DNA of 64,000 bases, taken from assembly GCA_963788085.1 (NCBI GenBank), contig CAWBFS010000015.1, forward strand, positions 124,001 to 188,000, written 5' to 3'. A program made the position numbers and the translations under genes. The notes beneath the pieces are model-generated. The model was not told the origin of the DNA. It did no database searches and saw nothing but the letters and a program-made list of their open reading frames with translations. This document shows positions 45,793-56,744 of the stretch, piece after piece. The number at the start of each line of letters is the position of its first letter. The stretch's first letter is position 1. Source of the DNA: AP-15 sp963788085. GTDB lineage: Bacteria; Pseudomonadota; Alphaproteobacteria; ATCC43930; CGMCC-115725.

Positions 45793-47667
45793 TTACGGTT
45801 GCTTGGGCGCGGTCGGCTGATCTCCGGAGGCGGGACTGAATATACCCGCATCGTCCAGCCGGCCGCTGCGATGGCGCTCGAGCTCGTGGGCATAGCGGCG
45901 TAGAGCGTAGGCTTCGCTCATATAGCCGATGATCCGGCGATCCTTTGGGTTATCGACAACCGGCAGGGTCTCCTGGGCCGTTTGGCTGAACCGATCGAGC
46001 GCCGTGCGCAGATCGTCGCTCGGCAACAGAAACGACGCCGGCTGGGAAACCAGATCACCCACGGTCTTGCTCGCCTCTGAGGAATTCACGACGCTCGCAT
46101 CGCCGGGATCGATGATGCCGCAGAGCCCGCCGCGGCCGTCGACGACAAAAACCTGTCTGATGCTGCCGGCTGGAAACCGTTTGTGGAGCCCGTCGACAGG
46201 CAGCTCGGCGGCGATGACCGCCGGATCGCGCCGCATCATCGGCCCGACCAGGAGCTCGTTGATCCAACCCACATCCTCGGGACTGCGTATGCTCAAGCCG
46301 CGCAAGTGAAAGCGCCAGGTCGCGAAGGAATAGCCGAACCAATGACGCACCGCGATCGCCGCGGTAACGACCCCGACCATGACGCCGATCATCGCCGAAA
46401 AATCACCGGTCGTTTCGAGCACGATCATGATCATCGTGACCGGAGCGCCGACGATCGCAGCCGCCACCGCGCCCATGCCGACCATCGCATAGACCAACGG
46501 GTCGGCGCCGAGCTGCGGGGCGAACCGGACCAACGCGGCGCCGAAAAAGCTGCCGAAGAGGCTTCCGAGGAAGAGCGAGGTGCTGAACAGGCCGCCGCGA
46601 AACCCGGAGCCGATCGATACGGCCGAGGCGACGATTTTGGCGATGATCAGCCCGGCGAGATAGGGCAGAAAGAAGCCGGAATGCAATACCCGCATTATGC
46701 CGCCATGCCCGCTGCCGAGAATTTGCGGAAATGGCACGGCAATGGCCCCGATAAGGAGGCCGCCGATCGCCGGCCGCGCCCAGCGCGGCACCGCGAGCGA
46801 GCGGAACAACGCTTCGGTCGAGGTCACGCCCTTCATGACCAGGATGCCGAGCCCGGCCGAGGCCAGGCCGAGACAAAAAAATGCCGGGTAGTCGGAGGCG
46901 GAAATGTCGATTTCGTGCCAGACGACAAAGATCGGGGTCGAGCCGAGGAGACCCCGGACGACCAACGCGCCAGTCAGCGCTGCGATGCCGACCGGCGCCA
47001 GGGTCTGCAGCGTATAGCTGCCGATAATCAGCTCGAAGGCATAGAACGCGCCGGTCAGCGGCGCATTGAACGCGGCGGCGATCGCGCCGGCCGCACCGCA
47101 TCCGACAAGCGTGCGGACATCGTCACGGCGCAGTTCGGCCGATCTGCCGAGCCGCGATGCGAGAGCCGCGCCGAGCTGGGTGTAGGCAGCCTCCATACCG
47201 ACCGAGGCTCCGAACCCGCCGGACAGCAGGGTCGCGGCGACCAGGCCAAGGCTGTCGGAAACCGACATCCGGCCACCGAGCAGCGCGTTCGCCTCGATCG
47301 CGTCGACGACCTCGCGCGGCCGCCAGCGCCGCAACAGCATCAGAGTGAGTCCGACGAGCAGCCCACCGAGGACCGGCATCGCTAGGACCCGTGCCGGACC
47401 GAGATCGATGTCGATCAGATGTTCGTCAAACCCGACTGCGAAAGCGATCCTACGCAGAACAGCGAGCAGCAGGTCTATCAGCACCACCCCGAGGCCGGCC
47501 ACGACGCCAGCCGCCAGCGCGAGCGCGAGCAAGAACAGCTCGCTGTCACGCAACCGCCGCTCGGCGGGGAGCACGCGCTCCACCGGCGCACCGGTCCGCT
47601 CCGTTCTTTCGGCAGGCGCAATGTCGGCCACAGGCGAGCGGATAGGCGGTTCGCCGCGATGTGGCAA
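45793..47667 (-). CDS. ClC-type chloride channel/antiporter with CBS pair
   Basis: 624 residues. About ten membrane helices with ClC motifs: GCGAAGAIAAAFNAPLTGAFYAFE and GSGFRGGLFSTSLFLGSLFGSFFG; the usual GxFxP reads GGLFS here. The C-terminal ~130 residues hold two CBS domains (RDPAVIAAELPVDGLHKRF and PASFLLPSDDLRTALDRF). Chloride/proton exchange or channel activity, perhaps in acid or osmotic response. The start is uncertain: the frame opens at a TTG. Confidence 0.9.
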   Translation of the reverse strand: MPHRGEPPIRSPVADIAPAERTERTGAPVERVLPAERRLRDSELFLLALALAAGVVAGLGVVLIDLLLAVLRRIAFAVGFDEHLIDIDLGPARVLAMPVLGGLLVGLTLMLLRRWRPREVVDAIEANALLGGRMSVSDSLGLVAATLLSGGFGASVGMEAAYTQLGAALASRLGRSAELRRDDVRTLVGCGAAGAIAAAFNAPLTGAFYAFELIIGSYTLQTLAPVGIAALTGALVVRGLLGSTPIFVVWHEIDISASDYPAFFCLGLASAGLGILVMKGVTSTEALFRSLAVPRWARPAIGGLLIGAIAVPFPQILGSGHGGIMRVLHSGFFLPYLAGLIIAKIVASAVSIGSGFRGGLFSTSLFLGSLFGSFFGAALVRFAPQLGADPLVYAMVGMGAVAAAIVGAPVTMIMIVLETTGDFSAMIGVMVGVVTAAIAVRHWFGYSFATWRFHLRGLSIRSPEDVGWINELLVGPMMRRDPAVIAAELPVDGLHKRFPAGSIRQVFVVDGRGGLCGIIDPGDASVVNSSEASKTVGDLVSQPASFLLPSDDLRTALDRFSQTAQETLPVVDNPKDRRIIGYMSEAYALRRYAHELERHRSGRLDDAGIFSPASGDQPTAPKQP

Positions 47668-47775
47668 GAGCGCAGTATGAACGAGCTGTTGCGGCAGAAG
47701 GGCAGAGCGACGGGGCCGGCTAGCCCGATCCGCGCCTCACTTTCGGTTAGTTCGCGCTCCGGCTTCTCAGCTCCG

Positions 47776-49156
47776 TCACGCCTTCTTGCCGTCCGCGCGC
47801 CGGGCCAGCATACGGTCGACCATTGCTGGGGCGGCGCCGAGATAATTCGCGGGCTCGGTCAACGCACGCAGCTTCTCCGGGCCGAGCGGGTCGGCGACGG
47901 CAGGGATCTCGAGCAGCACGTCGAGCAGAGGCCGGTCGGTCTCGATCGCGACGCGGCAGGCATCATAGACGAGATCGTGTGCCTCGTTGCGGCCGGTGTG
48001 TGGCGCCAAGCCCATCATCACCGCCTCCGCGACGATCAGCCCGTGCGTCATCGCGAGGTTCTTCGCCATGCGGCCGGGATCGACGATCAGCCCGCCGAGC
48101 ATGAAACGCGCCTGGTGCAGGGCGCCGGCGGCAAAGCCGAAGGCTTCGGGCAGACGCCACCCATTCGACATGCCAAGGGCCGGTCGCGCGCTCGAAATCG
48201 GTGACGACCGCGTCGAGCGCCAGCCCCGCGTGCTGGCGCAGCACCTTGGCCGCGGCGAGGATCAGCTCGCACGAAATCGGGTTGCGCTTCTGCGGCATCG
48301 TCGAGCTCGAGCCACGGCCTTCGATGAAGGGTTCGGCCGCCTCGCCGAATTCGGTCGCCGACATCAGCATGACATCGAAGGCGATCTTGCCGAGACTACC
48401 GGCCAGCAGCGCCAGGACCTGGACGGTCTCCGCAATGCCGTCGCGGACGACGTGCCAGGTGATCGGCGGGTCGCTAAGCCCCAGCTCGCGCGCCAGCTCG
48501 GCGCGGGTCTCGAGGCTGCGCTCGCCGTTGCCGAGCGAGGCAAGGGTCCCGGCGGCGCCGCCGAACTGCACCAGCAGCACGCGCGGGCGCAGCTCGCGCA
48601 GCCGATCGGCATGGCGGTCGAGAGCGTAGAGCCACACCGCCGCCTTGTAGCCGAACGTCACCGGCAGCGCGTGCTGCAGGTGGGTGCGTCCGGCCATCGC
48701 CGTGTCGCGGTATTTGCGCGCGAGTTCGGCGAGGTGGCTGCGTGCCGCCGTCAGATCCTGCTCGATCAGGGCGAGCCCGGCGCGGATCTGCAGCACCACG
48801 GCGGTGTCCATGATGTCCTGGGTCGTGGCGCCCCAATGCAGATAGCGGCCCGCTTCACCGGCCAACTCGGCCATCTGGCGGACGAGCGGCAGGATCGGAT
48901 AGCCCACCGTCTCGGTCTGGTTCTTCAGGCGCGCCAAGTCGAGCGCCTCGCGGCCGCTGGCCAACGCATTAGCCGCGTGCGAAATCGCGTCGGCTGCCTC
49001 GCCCGGGATGATCCCGAGCCTTCCCTGGGCCCGCGCGAGAGCTGCCTCGACCTCGATGCAACGCGCGAGAAAGGCCTCGTCGCCGAACACCTCGCGCATC
49101 GGCGCGGTGCCGAACATATCGGCGAAGATCACCGAATCGAGAGCGCCGATCGCCAT
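47776..49156 (-). CDS. pcaB: Fumarase-superfamily lyase (PcaB/adenylosuccinate lyase-like), one frameshift
   Basis: About 455 residues. N-terminal FGTAPMREVFGDEAFLARCIEVEAALA, HWGATTQDIMDTA, and the superfamily signature SSTMPQKRNPISCE. The frame changes near 48180 after ATGPWHVEW, and the C-terminus continues NGWRLPEAFGFAAGALHQARFMLGGLIVDPGRM. The pattern is closest to 3-carboxy-cis,cis-muconate cycloisomerase, which acts in protocatechuate breakdown, but no other pca gene is nearby, so adenylosuccinate lyase-like is an alternative. It starts close to the bpt gene on the same strand. Confidence 0.82.
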
Positions 49157-49162
49157 CGCGCG

Positions 49163-49994
49163 TCAGGCTCCCGCTACCCGGATCCCTTCCTCGCGTGAGC
49201 GGTGTTCAAAATCGGTCCAGGCGCCATCGGCCAACCGCTCGAGCGCCGGGAAACGAGCCTTGTAGGCCATTTTCGGGCTGTCGGCGATCCAGTAGCCGAG
49301 ATAGACGAAGGGCTGCCCGTGGCGCCGGCATTGCTCGACGAGCCACAGGATGCTCCAGGTGCCGAGGCTGCGTCTCGGCTGCTGCGGATCGTAAAAGCTG
49401 TAGACGGCCGAGACCCCGTCATCGAGCAGGTCGATCAGCGATGCCGCGACGAGCTCTCCGGAAATATCGCGAGAACTCGACGATCGCTGTCCGTACCGGC
49501 GTGTGTTCGACCATCCCGCGGTAGTCGCCATAGCTCATCGACGCCATGTCGCTGTCGCTATGACGGGAACGCTGATAGGCCGAGAACAGCCGGAATTGCT
49601 CTGGCGTGGCGCGCGCGGCGAGCAGTCGGCCGGTGAGGTCGCGATTGGTGTTGCGGATGCGCCGGGTCGAGCGGGTATGGCTGAAGCGATCGACGGCGAT
49701 CCGCACCGGCACGCAGGAGGAGCAGCCGCGACAGGCCGGCCGGTAGGCAAAGCCGTGGCTGCGGCGAAACCCGGCGCGGGACAGATCATCATAGAACAGC
49801 GCGGCGCCATTGCCGCCGAGCTCGACGATCAGCTTGCGCTCCGCGCGGCCGACTATGTAAGGGCAGGTAACCGGCGATGTCGCGAAGAACTGTCGAAACG
49901 CAGCGAGCGAACCCTCCTTCGCCGACGCCGAGCGCGCTTCTCGCCGGAGCCATTCGCGTTTTTGTCGGTTTTCGGCCCCGGGCTTCAGATCCAT
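49163..49994 (-). CDS. bpt: Aspartate/glutamate leucyltransferase Bpt, one frameshift
   Basis: Started at the ATG at 49994, which has AGAGGAG at 7-9 nt; a GTG at 50015 is possible. The N-terminal ATE domain has FFATSPVTCPYIVGRAERKL and CRGCSSCVPVRIAVDRF (two Cys pairs); the C-terminal ATE domain has SFYDPQQPRRSLGTWSILWLVE and GQPFVYLGYWIADSPKMAYK. The frame changes near 49475. It attaches Leu to N-terminal Asp/Glu to mark proteins for ClpAP degradation. About 275 residues. It ends just before the pcaB-like gene. Confidence 0.9.
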
Positions 49995-50087
49995 CGCCCC
50001 GTCTCCTCTTCGCACCGCGCGCTCGGCTCGCTGGGATTTCGATTATGGCCGAGAGCAGGCCGCAGGGGCCAGCCCCGAGTGAACCCT

Positions 50088-50408
50088 TCAGTGCGTCGGT
50101 CCGGCTGTCCACCGAAATCCGGTCAGAATATTCTCGTCAAACCGGCACTCGACCGCCAGATCCTGCGGTACAGGCCCGCCGGGCGGCAGATCGGTGCGGA
50201 CCCCCTCGGCGTTTGCGACGATCGTCGTCAGGCTGGTGGCCGTCGCCTCGCTCTTGGTGATGTCGATTGCCGCGCTCGGATAGGCGCGCCGCATAGTGTC
50301 GGCGCAGCGCTCGGCGAGACCCACATCGCGCGGGATGCCGCATGCCGCGGCAACAGAGCAGAGGGCAGCGCAGAGGAGTGCACTCGAAGCTTGTCGGAGA
50401 GCCGCCAT
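50088..50408 (-). CDS. Small putative lipoprotein
   Basis: 106 residues from the ATG at 50408; the frame opens at a TTG at 50444. The N-terminus (AALRQASSALLCAALCSVAAAC) is a lipoprotein signal with lipobox AAAC followed by Gly. The mature part includes AERCADTMRRAYPSAAIDITKSEA and ECRFDENILTGFRWT. No family recognised. It lies 93 bp upstream of bpt on the same strand. Confidence 0.72.
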   Translation of the reverse strand: MAALRQASSALLCAALCSVAAACGIPRDVGLAERCADTMRRAYPSAAIDITKSEATATSLTTIVANAEGVRTDLPPGGPVPQDLAVECRFDENILTGFRWTAGPTH

Positions 50409-50481
50409 GGCGCCGATACTGCGCGGCCGCCAGGATAATTTCAAACGCGGCCGCCCTTGATCGCGCTACGGGGGGTTCGGC

Positions 50482-51923
50482 TTGAAGGACTTTTCGCGAC
50501 GTGCGAACAAATTGCGCCGGCGAGTCTATCGGGAGATACCTGCCGCTTCCGCGAACCGCACCGCCGAGCTCGATCACCGGATGTGCTATGCGGACATGGC
50601 CGCAATCCTGGCGAACGCCAGGCTGGGCGCGTCGTCGGCGGGTGCTGCGCTGGCTTTGTGGCGAGCCTGTAGCGAGCACGGGCTGCGTGCCTGGTGCTAC
50701 CGGTTCGGCTTCGCCGAAAGCCTGACCCAGACCGTCACCATCGTCGACATCGACGGCGCGCTGCAAATTCATGACGCATTCTTCAATTTGAGCTACCCGT
50801 CCGGACCTCTACGAGGTGCTGGGTTCGCTGCGCAGCGGAGAGGCGGTGACCGGCAAACGCGAGGTGCGGGACCGGAAAAACTACATCATGGATCCCGCCC
50901 GTGAGCCCAGCAGAACGGTGCGCTGGCTGGAAGAACATGCCGACCGCGAACTCGAACCGGTGGACGGCCTGCGCCGGTTCGAGCTGCTTTGGAACCCGGA
51001 AGCGTTCGTCGCCACGCGTCCGGCGATCGAACCGGTGTTTCGTGATCTGGCTGTCCGCGGCTATCCCGCCGACCTGCAATTCTCGATGCTTCATCCGGTC
51101 GCCGTTTTCGACGGCACAAAATGGCATCGTAACCGCGCGAATATGCCTCTGTTGCGGGGGTACAATCTGGAATCGCCCATAGCGGCACTACGGGTGGCAT
51201 CTCGCGAGCTGGAGACCGAACGCGCGCGCCTCACCGAAACGACCGCGACGATAACCCGCCTAGAAGCCGATCTCGGCGAAGCGAAGTCGCAGTCCTCGGC
51301 CGCGGCCCGGCGCTTCTCGGCGGAACGCGAAACATGGCTGCAGCAAAAGACGGCGCTGCAAGCCGGCAACACGGCCCTAAAGGGCGAACTCGCGGAGACG
51401 CAGTCTCGGCTGTCCTCAGCCGTCGATTTGCGGGCCCAGCGCGACAGCCAGATTGCACAGCTGCGGGCCGAGATCGAGGACGCCGCCCGGCAGTCGGAGC
51501 TGCAACAAAACGCACTCGACGCCCTCCAGAGCCAACAGCGCGAGTGGGACGCGGCGCGGCATCGCCTCGAAACCGAAATTCGCGATCTTCGGGCGCAGCT
51601 CGAAGCGCGATCGCACGAGAACGAGACAACTGCGCCAGAGTGCGGCGGCGCTGACGAGCCGCGTGGAGGCGGCCGACGAGCAGGTGATCGCGATCAGCCA
51701 CTATCTCTCGCCGCTGATCGACGAAGTCGGCCGGCTGCGCTGCGAGAGGGACGCAATATCTCGCGAGAAGGAACTGCTCGCCGCGCAGATCGCGGCTTCA
51801 CCTCAAGCGCGTCTGCGCTCTCTTTGGCGCCGGCTCACCAACCAGGCGGGAACCGGCCATCTGATCAGGCGCGCCACGGGTCCTGTGCGGCGGCCCAGCG
51901 GACCGGGAAACGCCGCACCATGA
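50482..51923 (+). CDS. Coiled-coil protein with a transglutaminase-like N-terminus, two frameshifts
   Basis: About 480 residues over three frames. The N-terminal region (ALALWRACSEHGLRAWCYRFGF and VTIVDIDGALQIHDAFFNLSY) looks like a transglutaminase-like core, though the catalytic Cys-His pair is not evident. After a shift near 50805 comes a conserved middle region (RDRKNYIMDPAREPSRTVRW, LQFSMLHPVAVFDGTKWHRNR). From ~51180 on there is a long heptad-rich coiled coil, and after a second shift near 51625 a short basic tail. No function assigned. The start (TTG at 50482) is uncertain. Its 3' end overlaps the convergent RDD gene. Confidence 0.65.
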
Positions 51924-52377
51924 CGGTGCCGGCCAACATGTCGTGCAGCGTGCGCTTATGCCGGTTGAATAGAACGAGCAGCAGGATCAGCGAGCAGGTC
52001 GCGCCGACTGTGATATAAAATAGCGCAGTCTGTATCAGAGCCTGCAAGAAGCCGGGGCGCTCGCCGGTCACCGAGCGCAGCTCGACATCGAAGAGCCGCA
52101 TGCCGATGGTTGCGGACCGCGGACCGCTCAACAACAAGGTATGATAAGCGAGCGGGATCAGTCCGAAAGAAAACCACAGGACCGGTCCCAACAGTCCGAA
52201 GCTGAGGAGCCAGAGCACGGCAAAGATGATCCAGCAGAGCACGGCGATCACGCCGATGACGCAAAGATCGACGAAATAGGCCAAAGTCCGGCGCCACAGC
52301 ACGCCCTCATACGCCTCGGGCAGCGCCATCGGGTCGGGCATTCCCGCGGTGATCATAAGGGGTCGAGGCGTAGCCAA
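51865..52377 (-). CDS. RDD-family membrane protein
   Basis: 170 residues with three to four membrane helices: LWRRTLAYFVDLCVIGVIAVLCWIIF, LWLLSFGLLGPVLWFSFGLIPLAYHTLLL and FYITVGATCSLILLLVLF. The RDD motif is present in degenerate form (WRRTLAYFVD), with TIGMRLFDVEL and the C-terminal NRHKRTLHDMLAGTVMV typical of the family. Function unknown; some RDD proteins are Na+/H+ antiporters. It overlaps the coiled-coil gene tail to tail. Confidence 0.9.
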   Translation of the reverse strand: MATPRPLMITAGMPDPMALPEAYEGVLWRRTLAYFVDLCVIGVIAVLCWIIFAVLWLLSFGLLGPVLWFSFGLIPLAYHTLLLSGPRSATIGMRLFDVELRSVTGERPGFLQALIQTALFYITVGATCSLILLLVLFNRHKRTLHDMLAGTVMVRRFPVRWAAAQDPWRA

Positions 52378-52492
52378 AGCTTGCCATAATCAGCACCATG
52401 CGCGGCGGAGACGGCGCAGCATGTAGTGATCGTCGCCGTCCTGGCAAGGCTCGGGATAAGATGGCGCGTTCGCATTCCGACAGGAGCTTGCC

Positions 52493-52780
52493 ATGCCTGC
52501 CTACATCATCGCCGAGATCCAGGTGACCGATCCCACAGCCTACGACGGGTATCGGCCGCTTGCAGCGGCCAGCGTCGCGCGGTTTGGCGGGCGCTTTGCC
52601 GTACGCGGCGGCAAGGTCGATCTGCTCGAAGGCGGGCCCGAGCCGGAGCGGATCGTCGTCATCGAATTTCCGGATGCGGATACCGCCCGCCGCTGGTACC
52701 GCTCCGAGGAATACCAAAACGCGCTAAAAATCCGTCAATCCGCTTCGCGCGGTCGCGTATTCCTGGTCGATGGGGCCTAG
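52493..52780 (+). CDS. DUF1330 protein
   Basis: 95 residues, ATG with AGGAG upstream. The ferredoxin-like DUF1330 pattern is complete: AYIIAEIQVTDPTAYDGYRPLA, GGRFAVRGGKVDLLEG, ERIVVIEFPDADTARRWYRSEEYQNALKIR and a C-terminal VFLVDG. A small cytosolic alpha-beta-barrel protein of unknown biochemical role. It converges on the threonine ammonia-lyase gene and overlaps it by 4 bp. Confidence 0.93.
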   Translation: MPAYIIAEIQVTDPTAYDGYRPLAAASVARFGGRFAVRGGKVDLLEGGPEPERIVVIEFPDADTARRWYRSEEYQNALKIRQSASRGRVFLVDGA

Positions 52781-54025
52781 ACTTCGTCCCCGTCGAACCC
52801 GCCATTCGGCAGCAGCTGGGTCGGGAAGCCGGCCGCGACCAATGCTGCGATCAATACCTCGACATGCCGGCGGTTCTGGGTCTCGACGACGACATCGAGC
52901 TCGGCGCGCTTGACCGAGGTATCGTGAAAGAGGCGCTGGTGGTGGACTTCGACGATGTTGCCGGAATGCTTGCCGATCACCCCGGACAGCCGGGAGAGGG
53001 CGCCCGGGATGTCGGGCAATTCCGAGCGCAGCCGGACCAGCCGGCCCTCGCGCACCAGACCGCGCATCAGGATCGAAGCGAGGAGACGCGCGTCGATGTT
53101 GCCGCCGCAAATGACGATCCCGACCCGCCGGCCGCGAAACCGCTCAGGCGCCGTCAGCACGGCGGCGAGACCGGCAGCGCCGGCGCCCTCGACGACCAAT
53201 TTCTGTCGCTCGAGCAGAACCTCGATCGCGCCCTCGATCGTCACATCGTCGACCAGTAGGATATCCGAGACAAAAGTCTTAACGATGCGCCGAGTGAGCC
53301 GGCCCGGCTCCTTGACGGCGATGCCCTCGGCGAGGGTCGCGACTGCGGCCGGCGGACCGGGATCTTCGCCGCGCATCAGCCGGTACATCGACGGATACAG
53401 AGTTCGACTGGACCCCGACGATCTCGATGTCGGGCTTGAGCGCCTTGGCGGCGACCGCGATCCCGGAAATCAGTCCGCCGCCGCCAATCGGCACGACGAT
53501 CGTGTCTAGATCCGGCTGGTCGGCGAGGAGCTCGAGCGCGATGGTGCCTTGACCCGCCATGACCACTGGATCGTCATAGGGGTGGATGAGAACCAGCCCC
53601 TCGTCGCGGGCGAGCGCGTCAGCCGCCTCGCGGGCGGCGACGAGGCTGTCGCCCTTGAGCACGACCTTCGCGCCGTACGCCTCGGTGCGGTCGATCTTGA
53701 TGAACGGCGTGCCCTCGGGCATTACGATCGTCGCCGGGATGCCGAGCCGCCGAGCGTGGTAAGCGACCCCTTGCGCATGGTTGCCGGCCGACATCGCAAC
53801 CACGCCGGCGCGGCGTGCGCTCGGGTCGAGCCTCAGCAGCCTGGCGAGCGCGCCGCGCTCCTTGAACGAGCCGGTGCGATGCAGAGTCTCCAGCTTCAGG
53901 TGGATCTCGGCGCCGGCGAGCTCGGAGATTGCCGGCGCCGGTATCACCGGCGTGAGCGCGATTGCACCCTTGATCGCCGCGGCGGCCTGCCGGATCGCCG
54001 CAATAGTAACCGGCAGGTCGGTCAT
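52777..54025 (-). CDS. ilvA: Threonine ammonia-lyase with ACT domain, one frameshift
   Basis: Started at the ATG at 54025, where the conserved N-terminus begins; the longer frame runs through the repeat region. PLP-lysine in HRTGSFKERGALARLL, glycine loop GGGGLISG, SAGNHAQGVAYHA. The frame changes near 53405 within SELYPSMYRL, and the C-terminal part holds an ACT domain (ELPDIPGALSRLSGVIGKHSGNIVEVHHQR). About 415 residues. It deaminates threonine to 2-oxobutyrate, the first step to isoleucine or in catabolism. The short single ACT domain fits the TdcB-like ACT class. Confidence 0.9.
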
Positions 54026-54091
54026 CGCCACGCTCCCGCCCACGAGTTCATGCGGCCCGAGAACTCCGCGACAGATCTCGCAGCCCGAATA

Positions 54092-54237
54092 TCCCCCTCT
54101 CCGCCCTCGGGGGCGGAGAGGGTCGGGGTGAGGTGGGGGGAGCCCAGGGTTCGGAACAGCGGCGCGACCCACCTCACCCTCCCGGCGCTGCCGCGCCGGG
54201 CCCCTCCCTCTCCCCCCGCAAGCGGGCGGAGAGGGGC
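54092..54237. repeat. REP/BIME-like interspersed palindrome
   Basis: A nested inverted repeat: CCCTCTCCGCC...GGCGGAGAGGG hairpin (~54094-54122), GGGTGAGGTGGG (near 54126) matched exactly by CCCACCTCACCC (near 54168), and a second hairpin CTCTCC...GGAGAG near 54208-54235. This type of GC-rich repeat is frequent in alphaproteobacterial intergenic regions. It fills most of the 332-bp gap between the lyase and the amidase. A shorter related stretch lies at about 56690-56740. Confidence 0.7.
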
Positions 54238-54357
54238 AAGGCGCGCACGAGGGATTTGCGGGGCGCGCAATGTTTGCATGCCGTAGTGCGACCGCGGGTG
54301 CCCACGGCCTGCACCTGGGTTGACCACGGGGACGACAGTCTTTCACGCTCAGATTGC

Positions 54358-56744
54358 TCATCGCTCGGGAACAAGGAGGAGGGTGGAGACCGCCGTGGAT
54401 CGGCCCGGTACGAGCCAGCCGAAGTCTCGCCAGCGCTGCAGCAGATCACTGTAATGGGCGGAGAGCGGGTCGCCGGATTGTCCTGGCGTGGCGATCATTC
54501 TGGAGTCCTCCGGCGAGGCCAGATCGGTGATCATGCGCAACCCCGCGCCGTAGCGGTGCTCGAACGGTTTTGCCTCGTCGCGGATCGTGCTCGGGCCGCG
54601 GTTGAGCGTGTCATATGCCCCCGGGCTCGGGATCGCGATCTCGAACCAGTCTCGCAGCACCGGGATCCGGCTGAACACCGGGTTCGCAAAAACCGCAACA
54701 TGCGCTCTGCCCCATTTCCATTGCGCCATATCAGGGCCGTAGTCGCGGTGCAGCCGCGCGAGAGCGGCTTCGAGAGCTTCGGCGAGACGCGACCCGCAGC
54801 TCTCTTGGCCGGGGCGCTTCGGGTCGGCGCACCAATCCGGCCGTTCAGCCAATACGGCCTCCATGACCAGGGGCCGCAAATCCCAGTAATCGGATACGGC
54901 ATCGCCGAACCGGCCGATCAGGATCGACCGGCTGAACTCGCGCAGCCATGCGGTGAACAGAAGCGGCTCGACTTTGTCCATATCCATGTGAAAGTCCCAG
55001 CGGCGCAGCCGCTCCACCGCCTCGCCAGTCGCGGCGTTTTGCGCCACCGCCCCCGTCATTAGCGGCGCCAGGTGCTGGGCCATCAGCGACAATGTGTCGG
55101 CCTGAATCGCCGCGCTCGACGCGGCGCTCTGCACCCGCAGTCGCGCCGAGCAATGCCTCGATCCGCTCGACTCGGTTCGGCAAATCCCAGTCGCGGCTGA
55201 TGAAATGGGGATAGCCGTCCGGCACGATCTTGTTATTGGCTGTGGCGAAATAGCCCGAACTCGGATTGACCGCGCTCGGCAATGCCTCGAATGGGATGAA
55301 TCCGATCCAATCATAATCGCCGGTCCAGCCTGGCGCCGCGAGCCAGCCCTGCCCGTTGCGCCGGATCGGGATCAGCCCAGGCGCAATAAAGCCGATCGTC
55401 CCGTCGACATCGGCATAGACGATGTTCTCGATCGGTCCGACGAAGTGCCGCAATGCCTCTCGGAAGCTCGGCCAATCGGTGGCGCGGTTGATCTCCCACA
55501 CCGCCTCGGCGCTGCGGTCATCGGGGATCGTAAAGGTCGCGGCCAGGGCCAGGACAAATCCTGGCTCCGCGGCGCCGGGCGGCAAAACGTCCGAGATAAC
55601 CGGACCGTGCCGGGTCTCGCGGATCGTCATGTCGACCGGTGATGCTCCCTTTGCGATGATCGTCTCGCGCCGAGATCGGAACGGCTCACTCCCCTGCGGC
55701 GTCAGATAGCGCCCGGGATCGGCTGGATCGACCTTTTCGATGAAGAGATCCTCGACATCGGCCGTCGTTGTCGTAAACCCCCAGGCGATGCGCTCGTTAT
55801 GGCCGATAACGACCAGCGGGACACCGGCAGCGGTGGCGCCGGCCATTTTGTGCTGCGGTGTCTCGAGTCGCGCGAGGAACCAAACTCCCGGCGCAGCAAA
55901 GGCCAGATGCGGATCGTTGGCGAGAACAGGCTTGCCGCTGGCGCTGTGCCGCCCATCGACGACCCAGTTGTTGGAGGCGAAGTTCGGCCCCACTATCGGC
56001 GGCAGCGCCTCATACAGATCGTCGAGCGCCAGGCGGCTGTAGATCGGGACCATCTCGGCGAGCGTCGTCGGCGCGTCTCTCGGGTATTCCGGGAAAAGAA
56101 AGGCGAGGTCCGCCGCCGGGATCGTCCGCGCCATCCGCGCCCGCAGCAATTCCCCTCGATAGTTTCCGCCGACCTGAACCGCCATCAGCTTGCCCCAAAT
56201 GAGGCTGTCGGCGGGGCGCCACGGTTCGGGGGTAAAGCCCAGCAACAGGAATTCAGGTGGCAACGCACCCCGGCGCGATTGGAGAAAAGCGTTGACACCC
56301 GCAGCATAGGCGTCGAGCGCACGCTTCATCGCCGCCGAAAGGAACGGGATCTCGGCCTCGGCCGCACGATAGAGGCCGAGAACCCGCATCTGCCGATCGA
56401 CGGCGACCGCCTGCGGTCCGAGAATCTCGGCAAGCCGCCCGGCGCCGTAGCGCCGCTGCAGCTCCATTTGAAACAGCCGCTCCTGGGCATGGACAAACCC
56501 GAGGCCGAAGGCGAGATCCTCGTCGTCCTGCGCCATGATCCGCGGCACGCCGTCGGCGTCCCGCTCGACCCGGATCTCGGCTTTCGGCCCTGTTGAGGAC
56601 GATGCGGCCATTGGTCTGCGGCAATGCCGAACGAAGGTACAGGTAGAAGCCGGCGCCGAGGACGACCAGCAACAGACCAAGCAGGCTTGCCCCCACCCTG
56701 ACCCTCCCCCGCCGGCGGAGGAGGGAATGGGAGGGAGGCGCCAC
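54358..56744 (-). CDS. Penicillin acylase-type amidase (Ntn hydrolase), two frameshifts
   Basis: About 795 residues. A membrane anchor or signal (ASLLGLLLVVLGAGFYLYLRSALPQ) is in a different frame from the body; the shift is near 56595. The alpha-chain region (VERDADGVPRIMAQD, GLGFVHAQERLFQMELQRRYGAGRLAEILG) and the beta-chain start with nucleophile Ser in NFASNNWVVDG (HSASGKPVLANDPHLAF) follow. A second shift near 55140 leads to the C-terminus (YGPDMAQWKWGRAHVAVF). Precursor processed before Ser in the periplasm. The substrate may be an acyl-homoserine lactone, lactam or other amide. The start is uncertain (GTG at 56744 or a later GTG). Confidence 0.87.

Noticed and set aside
45765..45794. 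Palindromes followed by seven T, a possible terminator
   Set aside because: CGCAGCGCTGCG and CGAAATTTCG have no room for a loop and the T run is not directly after a stable stem.
46183..47385. A 400-codon plus-strand open frame opposite the ClC gene
   Set aside because: It is the antisense shadow of a well-conserved membrane protein; its charged low-complexity product is typical of such shadows in GC-rich DNA.
47987..49198. A 403-codon plus-strand open frame opposite the PcaB-like lyase
   Set aside because: The minus strand has the fumarase-superfamily signature; the plus frame is a shadow.
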